Assembly (NCBI GenBank): GCA_959020035.1
Contig: CAUEQX010000005.1
Span: 1 to 30,723 of the forward strand
Length of the DNA: 30,723 nt
From: an uncultured Collinsella sp.
GTDB taxonomy: Bacteria > Actinomycetota > Coriobacteriia > Coriobacteriales > Coriobacteriaceae
Reading direction: 5' to 3'
How positions within the stretch are numbered: position 1 is the stretch's first letter; the number at the start of each line of letters is the position of its first letter. Position numbers and translations under genes: made by a program. Under the pieces are notes generated by a model. The model had not been told where the DNA came from and searched no databases. It saw nothing but the letters and a program-made list of their open reading frames with translations. Positions 1-5,049 of this stretch are shown here, piece after piece.

Positions 1-1
1 G

Positions 2-259
2 GCCACCGTCCCGGGCAACCTGTACGGCAAGAGCATTTCCGCCGCCGTTACCGCGCTCAACAACGCCGGTTTCTATAACATTGGCTTCTGTGACCAGAAC
101 GGCAATCCCGTGAGCGGTAACGAGGATGCCACCGTTACGGGCGTCTCCCCCACCGGCAAGCAGTCCACCGACAGCACGATTACGCTGACGGTCCCACTTT
201 CTGGTTCGGGCTCGGGCTCGGGCACGAGCACGGGCGACGATTCCGGTACGACCAACTAG
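2..259 (+). CDS. PASTA-domain protein, C-terminal fragment (5' end outside window)
   Basis: Only the last 85 codons are present, read in the frame that starts at base 2 and ends at TAG 257-259. The segment begins with ATVPGNLYGKSISAAVTAL, which has the VP-x-L-x-G-x-(S/T)-x-x-A-x-x-x-L pattern of a PASTA repeat, a small extracellular domain that binds peptidoglycan fragments and beta-lactams. The fold continues to about residue 66 (TITLTVP) and is followed by a Gly/Ser/Thr-rich tail. PASTA repeats at the C-terminus are typical of PknB/Stk-type Ser/Thr kinases and of some penicillin-binding proteins. Which of these this is cannot be decided because the catalytic part lies upstream. A strong terminator follows at 312-350. 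Confidence 0.75.
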   Translation, partial: ATVPGNLYGKSISAAVTALNNAGFYNIGFCDQNGNPVSGNEDATVTGVSPTGKQSTDSTITLTVPLSGSGSGSGTSTGDDSGTTN

Positions 260-311
260 TCGCCACCCCACCGCTCATCGCGGCTTTCGCCGCAAACATA
301 TTCGCTCACAG

Positions 312-350
312 GCGCCCGCTTGCTCCCCCAGTAAGCGGGCGCTTTCTTTA
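312..350 (+). terminator. Rho-independent terminator of the PASTA gene
   Basis: A 10-bp perfect stem (GCGCCCGCTT at 312-321, AAGCGGGCGC at 333-342) encloses an 11-nt loop and is followed by TTTCTTTA. It lies 52 bp after the stop codon. Confidence 0.85.
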
Positions 351-385
351 TCTGAAGCAGCGAATACTACGGCATGCCTTAAACC

Positions 386-418
386 AAAAGAGCCCGGCAC
401 CGTAACGGTACCGGGCTC
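386..418 (-). terminator. Terminator of tRNA-Arg
   Basis: On the minus strand a long GC-rich hairpin (GAGCCCGGTACCG, short loop, then CGGTGCCGGGCTC; one mismatch) is followed by TTTT. It starts 10 bp after the encoded CCA end of the tRNA. Confidence 0.85.
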
Positions 419-428
419 GATATTCCTC

Positions 429-504
429 TGGTGCCCCCGGGCGGATTCGAACCGTCGACACCCGCTTTAGGAGAGCGGTGCTCTATCCCCTGAGCTACGG
501 AGGC
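429..504 (-). tRNA. tRNA-Arg, anticodon CCT, CCA end encoded
   Basis: The minus strand folds into a cloverleaf. The acceptor stem is GCCTCCG with CGGGGGC (one G-U pair), discriminator A, then an encoded CCA. The D-arm is GCTC/GAGC, and the anticodon stem CCGCT/AGCGG carries the loop CTCCTAA, so the anticodon is CCT and reads AGG arginine codons. The T-loop is TTCGAAT. The T-stem GACGG/CCGCC has one A-C mismatch at its second pair. A -10-like TACACT lies at 515-520, and a terminator follows. Confidence 0.95.
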
Positions 505-529
505 ATGTTGTACTAGTGTAGCAGATTTA

Positions 530-1207
530 CTACATCGCAATACGTCGCATGACTAGACTTCGAAGTTGCGGTGGAACAGCCCTCCGGAAAGTGTGTCCCA
601 CTATCCAGGCAAATTCTGGGTCAAACTTTCCCAATGGGACCTCGCTGGAAACTGTGTCCCAGAATTTCGGCTCGAAACGGGACACGGTTTCCCAAACGAC
701 CCCGTTCCGGAAACTACGTCCCGGAATCGGCGCTCGAACTGGGATGCACTTTCCCAATCGAGCCCCATGGGAAACTGCGTCCCACTTTGGGGGGCGCTCT
801 TTAATGACTAGTTGCCTTTGTGGAAAAGATTTTTTGATAACGGAGGGGATGCTCTTGGCGCCCTTGGTCGTTACGTCGATAAAGTCGGGCGAACGCACGA
901 GTCTATCCTCGTCCACGTACTTGCGCACAGCGCGCAGCGTCTCTTTGTCGTCGCGCGTCGAAAACGTAAAGTGACCGTTGTCCTTGGTGAAGATGGCAAA
1001 ACGCGTAATCTTCTTGGTGCCGCGCAAGACCTCGGCGGCAATATAGTCGACCTCGTCCCACGGGATTTGAATATAATCCTCGGGATTGCGCTCGTTATAG
1101 TACTCAAACGCCTTATTGCCCACCATCACGTTACCGTGGCTGGTAAGCCCCATCAGGCAGGTTGCCGGCGTTGCCAGATCGACCGTGCTGTTCTGAGATT
1201 GCGCCAT
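530..1207 (-). CDS. DUF956 family protein (ManO-like), with an aberrant repeat-derived C-terminal extension
   Basis: Residues 1 to about 124 match the DUF956 family, small proteins encoded just after mannose-PTS genes; the lactococcal member ManO has been linked to control of the man operon. The start is the ATG at 1207, preceded by GGAGG; an upstream in-frame start at 1258 lies inside a hairpin and has no good ribosome binding site. The family is usually about 120-125 residues, but this frame runs to 225. Residues from about 143 on are encoded by the palindromic repeat array at 586-784 and are low in credibility. The change follows a six-A run on the coding strand (830-835). One extra A would give a stop at a TAA about 11 codons later, and one A fewer would stop at a TAG. 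A frameshift or assembly indel is therefore likely. The first half is a secure assignment; the tail is not. Confidence 0.8.
   Translation of the reverse strand: MAQSQNSTVDLATPATCLMGLTSHGNVMVGNKAFEYYNERNPEDYIQIPWDEVDYIAAEVLRGTKKITRFAIFTKDNGHFTFSTRDDKETLRAVRKYVDEDRLVRSPDFIDVTTKGAKSIPSVIKKSFPQRQLVIKERPPKWDAVSHGARLGKCIPVRAPIPGRSFRNGVVWETVSRFEPKFWDTVSSEVPLGKFDPEFAWIVGHTFRRAVPPQLRSLVMRRIAM
586..784. repeat. Tandem palindromic repeat array (GGAAACTGTGTCCCA family), 3.5 units
   Basis: The half-site GGAAA(C/G)T(G/A)(T/C)GTCCC recurs at 586, 647, 709 and 770, a period of 61-62 bp. Between the half-sites lie inverted partners at 617-633, 679-694 and 740-756, of the form GGGACACGGTTTCCC. Each unit is thus a hairpin of about 14 bp. 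A solitary unit of the same family is at 26006-26052. The upstream edge (564-580) also resembles one arm of the AGTTGCGGTG family found at 13147 and 26579. The array is read by the extended DUF956 frame. Confidence 0.85.
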
Positions 1208-1223
1208 ACGCGCCTCGCCCTCC

Positions 1224-1270
1224 AATAAAAACAATCGGACCGCATCCAGTGTACCCACCGGGTGCGGTCC
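1224..1270 (-). terminator. Hairpin between manZ and the DUF956 gene, possible terminator or processing site
   Basis: On the minus strand GGACCGCACCC (1260-1270) pairs with GGATGCGGTCC (1237-1247; one G-U pair), followed by GATTGTTTTTATT. The T-tract begins a few bases after the stem, so termination may be partial. It would lower expression of the DUF956 gene relative to the PTS genes. Confidence 0.6.
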
Positions 1271-1327
1271 GTTTCAATGGCTCAAAAGCCCTTACCTAGC
1301 AACTCTCGGTCTTAAGCCGAAGCGTGC

Positions 1328-2248
1328 TTACATGAAGCCGCAGAAGCGACCGATGATGCCGACGGCGAAGAGAGCCAGGATGATGACGATCGGGCTGACC
1401 TTCTTCTTGAGGAGCTTGCAGACCAGCAGGGTCAGGCACACGGCGGCAAGGCCGGGGATGAGCTGATCGAGGTTGGCCTGAAGCGTGGTGACCTTCATCT
1501 GATCAAGGGCGGTAGCACCGACGGAGTTGTACATCGTCAGCGCTTCCTTGATACCCTCGGAACCGGAGGGCAGGCTAGCCCAGTCGATAAAGGCGCCAGC
1601 AGACTGCTTGACCGTGGAGACGATCGGGGTGAAGGAAATGGACACCCAGCGCTCGACCAGGGCGCCGATGATGAACATACCCAGGATGGAAGCGCCCTCG
1701 GTGACCTTGCCCATCAGACCACCGGAGAGGTCCTTGGCGATGGAGGAGCCGACCTTGTAGCCAAACTCCTGCGTGTACCACAGGAAAGCGTAACGGATGA
1801 TGTTCCACGCGAAGAAGAACAGCAGCGGACCGACGATGCTGCCGGACATGGCCAGGGAAGCGCCCAGAGCGCCCAGAATCGGGCGAAGGGTGAACCAGAA
1901 GACGGGGTCACCGACGCCGGCGAGCGGGCCCATCATACCGACCTTGACGCCCTGGATGGCGACGTCGTCAATCGGGGCACCGTTGGCGCGCTCCTCCTCG
2001 AGAGCGAGGGTAACGCCAATGACGGGGGCGGAAACATAGGGGTGGGTGTTATAGAACTCCAGGTGGCGCTTAAGAGCGGCAATCTGGTCATCCTTGCTGG
2101 TGTAGAGCTTCTTGATCGCAGGGATCATTGCGAAGCACCAGCCGCCGTTCTGCATACGCTCGTAGTTCCACGAGCCCTGAAGGAACTGATGACGGAAGCA
2201 AACCTTCTTGCGGTCAGCCTTGGTGAGCTGAATCTTGTTCTCTGCCAT
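1328..2248 (-). CDS. manZ: PTS mannose family EIID component
   Basis: The gene encodes the IID membrane subunit of a mannose-type phosphotransferase permease, which together with IIC forms the sugar channel. The product is 306 aa, normal for ManZ. It starts MAENKIQLTKADRK and contains the family signatures RHQFLQGSWNYERMQNGGW near residue 20 and GPLAGVGDPVFWFTLRPI near residue 110; the last ~35 residues are hydrophobic. ATG at 2248 is preferred over an in-frame GTG three codons upstream because AGGAGGGG lies about 10 bases before it. The stop of manY is 16 bp upstream, so the two genes are co-transcribed and probably translationally coupled. The sugar (mannose, glucose, fructose, sorbose or an amino sugar) cannot be told from sequence alone. 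Confidence 0.93.
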   Translation of the reverse strand: MAENKIQLTKADRKKVCFRHQFLQGSWNYERMQNGGWCFAMIPAIKKLYTSKDDQIAALKRHLEFYNTHPYVSAPVIGVTLALEEERANGAPIDDVAIQGVKVGMMGPLAGVGDPVFWFTLRPILGALGASLAMSGSIVGPLLFFFAWNIIRYAFLWYTQEFGYKVGSSIAKDLSGGLMGKVTEGASILGMFIIGALVERWVSISFTPIVSTVKQSAGAFIDWASLPSGSEGIKEALTMYNSVGATALDQMKVTTLQANLDQLIPGLAAVCLTLLVCKLLKKKVSPIVIILALFAVGIIGRFCGFM

Positions 2249-2264
2249 ATGTATCACTCCCCTC

Positions 2265-3083
2265 CTACTCGTAATCGTTCAGAATGTCGCCGAGCGGGTC
2301 GCCGGAGCCACCGCCCATGCCGCCACCCTGCTTGGCCAGATCCTTAAGGCCAAGGTAGATGAGGGCAAGGGAGATGCCGATGAGACCAAGGGCGATCAGC
2401 GTGAGCTGAGGGATGGCAGCAAGGACAAAGCCGAGGACGAAGAACGGCCAGGTCTCCTTGGTGGCCATCATGTTGATGACCATGGCGTAACCGACGGAAG
2501 CGACCATGCCGCCGCCGACAGCCATGCCGCCGGACAGCCAGTCGGGCATAGCGTTAAGCGCGTTGGTAACGGCCTCGGCCGGGATGACGCACAGAAGCAC
2601 TGCCGGGATGGCGATACGAAGGCCCTGCATGAGGATGGCAGCATACTGCCAGCGCTCGATGCCGGAGAAGTCGCCCTTCTCGGCGCAACCGTCCATGGCG
2701 TGAGCGATAGCGGTAGCAATGGTACGGCAGATCATGGTCAGGAACAGACCAGCGACCGACAGCGGGACGGCGACGGCGATGGCCGCGGTAACGGCCTTGG
2801 CCGAATCAGTGGCGCCACCGTTGAGGGCGAGCACCATGATGATCGAAGAAGCGACCGAGGCCAGAGCGGCGTCAGGCGCGACGGCGGCGCCGACGTTAGC
2901 CCAGCCAAGGGCCATCATCTGGAGCGAACCGCCCAGGAGGATGCCCTCCTGAAGGTGACCGGTTACGAGACCGATAAGCGTGCATGCCACGAGCGGCTGA
3001 TGGAACTGGAACTCATCCAGAATGCCTTCCATACCGGCAAGCAACGCGACAATCGCAACAAGCAGAATAGTGATTGCAGACAT
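2265..3083 (-). CDS. manY: PTS mannose/fructose/sorbose family EIIC component
   Basis: This 272-aa polytopic membrane protein is the IIC subunit of the same permease and pairs with the IID subunit encoded next to it. It begins MSAITILLVAIVALLAGMEG, followed by LDEFQFHQPLVACTLIGLVTGHLQEGILLGG-type sequence, the conserved EIIC-Man core that binds substrate, and has several further hydrophobic segments. The C-terminus ends in a Gly-rich stretch. It lies 18 bp downstream of manX and 16 bp upstream of manZ. A ribosome binding site (AAAGGAGGG) lies just before the ATG. Confidence 0.93.
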   Translation of the reverse strand: MSAITILLVAIVALLAGMEGILDEFQFHQPLVACTLIGLVTGHLQEGILLGGSLQMMALGWANVGAAVAPDAALASVASSIIMVLALNGGATDSAKAVTAAIAVAVPLSVAGLFLTMICRTIATAIAHAMDGCAEKGDFSGIERWQYAAILMQGLRIAIPAVLLCVIPAEAVTNALNAMPDWLSGGMAVGGGMVASVGYAMVINMMATKETWPFFVLGFVLAAIPQLTLIALGLIGISLALIYLGLKDLAKQGGGMGGGSGDPLGDILNDYE

Positions 3084-3101
3084 GTATCGGACCCTCCTTT
3101 A

Positions 3102-4091
3102 CTATGCTTGAGCGGCCAGTTCGGCCTTAGCTTTCTTCAACATGGCGTCGAGATCCTCGGAGGAATCCGAAGGAACCTTGCGGACCTCGAACTTGACGCC
3201 CTTGGCCTTGAGGGCCTCGAGAGTCTTAACGTCGTCATCGCCCATGGCGACGGCGTTGGTGACGACGACCTTGCCCTTGGAGTGAGCCATGGAACCGATG
3301 TTGACTTCCTTGATGTCGACGCCGGCCTCGATGGCCTTGAGCAGATCCTGCGGGTTCTCGAAGAGCAGCATGGCCTTGGTGTCACCAAAGCGCGTGTCCT
3401 TGACGACCTCGGCCATCTTCTTGATGGGCACGACGTTGGCATGGACTCCCGGAGGGGCAGCCTGCTCGATCATGGTCTTGCGGAGCTCGTCGTGAGCAAC
3501 GCCGTCGGAAACCACGATGATGCGGTTGGGGTTGATCTGCTTGGTCCACGTGGTGGCCACCTGACCATGAAGCAGACGGGTGTCGATACGGACGTGGGCA
3601 ATCTTGATGTGCCCGTCGCCGATGACCGTTCCCGGAGGGATGGCGCCTGCAGGAGCAGCGGCGGCCGCAGCCGGCTTCTTCTCCTCGGGCTCCAGAGACT
3701 CGGGCTTGACGCGCACGCCAGCCTTAGCCTCAGTCACGAGATGTTTTGCGATCGCATGTGCAGTGTTCTTTGCGTCAAAGCGCTGCGAATATGCCTCGAT
3801 GAGCATAGGCAGGTTGACACCGGTGACGATAGCCCAGGAATCATGGCCCTCGATGAGCCCGCTGATCTGGTTGAACGGCGTGCCGCCCCACAGATCAACG
3901 AGGAAGAGCACCTGCTCCTGGTCCTCGAAGGAAGCGATTGCTTCCTCGACCTTGGCACGGAAGTCGTCGGGGCCCATGCTCGGCTCGAGCGAGACCACGG
4001 CAACAGACGGCTAATCGCCAAAGACCATCGAGCCCGTCTGCTTGATTCCAGCTGCCAAGTCCCCGTGGCTAGCAAGAACAATACTTACCAT
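3102..4091 (-). pseudogene. manX: PTS mannose family EIIAB, interrupted by in-frame amber codon 27
   Basis: The reading frame starts at ATG 4091, behind AAAGGAGG, and gives MVSIVLASHGDLAAGIKQ, the start of EIIA-Man with the phosphoryl-accepting His9. After MVFGD the next codon is TAG (4011-4013). The same frame then continues for 302 codons: the rest of EIIA (LFLVDLWGGTPFNQ), an Ala-rich linker, and EIIB with HVRIDTRLLHGQV. There the active His falls at position 175 if the stop is counted, as in E. coli ManX. The stop sits where E. coli has Gln in GEQENV, so a CAG to TAG change explains it. No ribosome binding site precedes the internal GTG at 3998. As written, the cell would make a 26-aa peptide unless the stop is suppressed. 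It may be a true nonsense mutation or a base-call error; manY and manZ are intact. Confidence 0.85.
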
Positions 4092-4161
4092 CACATAACC
4101 TCCTTTTTGTCTACGTATTTCCTACACGACATGAAGGAAGTATACCTGTTTGGTTTGTGGA

Positions 4162-4365
4162 ATTATAGCTAAATTCGCAAAAGGTTGGATTATTTGTTTA
4201 AACGTCTAAGTTTGTTACAAATTGATTACGTTGCCGGTTTACAGCTTATTGCCTGCTAAAACGTGATTTGCTGATTGCATTCAAAGACATATAAAGGTGC
4301 ACTGTTCGTTAAGACCGCTTTTAGGTGGATCCCAATGCGTCTGCGTGCCACCATTTTGTTTAAAC
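4162..4365 (-). promoter_or_regulatory. Candidate man operon promoter and GTTTAAAC direct repeats
   Basis: The 337-bp gap between hypA and manX is AT-rich compared with the rest. On the minus strand a TATAAT (4162-4167) lies about 70 bp before the manX start, though no good -35 is visible. The 11-mer TTTGTTTAAAC (plus strand) occurs twice, at 4193-4203 and 4355-4365, in the same orientation and 162 bp apart. This is a plausible operator pair for a regulator not encoded here. A lone TGGCACG at 4344-4350 (minus) resembles a sigma-54 -24 box but lacks a correctly spaced -12. Confidence 0.35.
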
Positions 4366-4428
4366 AGACATGACTTGACTAACCGAAGCAAATATGTTTA
4401 GAACTCTAGCCCATGTAGTCATTGGATG

Positions 4429-4857
4429 TTAGGCGATGTGGAGAGGGTTGGCGGCGTCGACGGCATCGGGGGCGTCGGAAGGACCGTCGGGGACAGCGTC
4501 TGCCGGGTCCTCGTCGGGGGTCTCGATCTGCTTGATCATGACCTCTTGGCCCTGCAGCAGGTATGTCTCGCCGCTACCGCAATGGGGGCAGGTCTTGCCA
4601 TGCTCGACCGTCGCGTAGTCGCGGCCGCACGCCTCGCAATGCGTCACGGCCTCGACGGGCTCCACGATAAGCTCCGCGCCCTCGGTGATGGGCTTTTTAT
4701 CTGCAGCCCAGCGCCAAGCGTCGAGCAGCAAGTCGGGAACGACGCCCGAGACCTCGCCCAACAGCAACGTCACGCTCGAAACGCGACGCACGCCATGAGC
4801 GCGCGCCACATTCTCGACATCGCGAATGATGTGATACACGATTCCGAGCTCGTGCAT
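4429..4857 (-). CDS. hypA: Hydrogenase maturation nickel metallochaperone HypA
   Basis: HypA delivers nickel to NiFe-hydrogenase precursors together with HypB. The 142-aa product starts with the obligatory Met-His-Glu (MHELGIVYHI), whose His2 binds nickel. It has the structural zinc site formed by two CxxC pairs, at Cys74/Cys77 and Cys90/Cys93. HypA proteins are normally about 113-120 aa; this one has an acidic, Asp/Pro/Ala-rich tail of about 30 residues after EVMIKQIETPDED. The ribosome binding site is GGAAGG before ATG 4857. No other hyp or hydrogenase gene is in the window. The gene upstream on the same strand is an Fe-S flavoprotein, separated by a 192-bp gap that holds a structured repeat. 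Confidence 0.92.
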   Translation of the reverse strand: MHELGIVYHIIRDVENVARAHGVRRVSSVTLLLGEVSGVVPDLLLDAWRWAADKKPITEGAELIVEPVEAVTHCEACGRDYATVEHGKTCPHCGSGETYLLQGQEVMIKQIETPDEDPADAVPDGPSDAPDAVDAANPLHIA

Positions 4858-4867
4858 TTATTTCCTT

Positions 4868-5002
4868 CCGCCGTTCTACCGAACGGCGGTCGGCTTGACG
4901 CTGCGCGAGCCCCAGACGGGCGATCTGCCTTTCAATCGTCGGGCATGGGCAAAAGCCCTATGCCCTCCTCTTTCAAGGCACCTCGCCACGCCTGGGACTC
5001 GC
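4868..5002 (+). repeat. Structured rod-like intergenic element, copy 1
   Basis: Read on the plus strand. First comes a 9-bp hairpin, CCGCCGTTC/GAACGGCGG with loop TACC (4868-4889). Then GACGCTGC (4897-4904), followed by a long rod: outer stem 4905-4918 with 4989-5002 (12 of 14 pairs), inner stem TGCCTT/AAGGCA (4926-4931 with 4975-4980), and a terminal hairpin GGGCATGGGC-AAAA-GCCCTATGCCC (4941-4965). A second copy with the same architecture but different stem sequences is at 21282-21415 on the minus strand. Here the element is antisense to the flanking genes. No promoter or coding potential is apparent. Confidence 0.75.
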
Positions 5003-5049
5003 TCGCTGTCCAACCGCTCTCTGCGCCGTTCTCCTGCTTGTTGCGTTTC

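Noticed and set aside
586..784. CRISPR array or coding region in the 61-bp tandem repeat
   Set aside because: Alternating direct and inverted half-sites at fixed spacing indicate tandem hairpins. All frames are partly open because the repeat lacks stops, not because it encodes a protein.
4011..4013. Programmed recoding of the manX amber codon (for example pyrrolysine)
   Set aside because: No recoding element or conserved context is visible, and the position in homologues is an ordinary Gln. A simple point mutation or error is the better explanation.
2235..4172. Long plus-strand ORF (645 codons) across manX and manY
   Set aside because: It is the antisense frame of strongly recognisable PTS genes, with His/Asp/Gly-rich composition typical of GC-rich shadows.
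4344..4350. Sigma-54 promoter of the man operon
   Set aside because: TGGCACG fits a -24 box, but the following CGCAT is not a -12 box and is one base out of register; no LevR-type activator is in the window.
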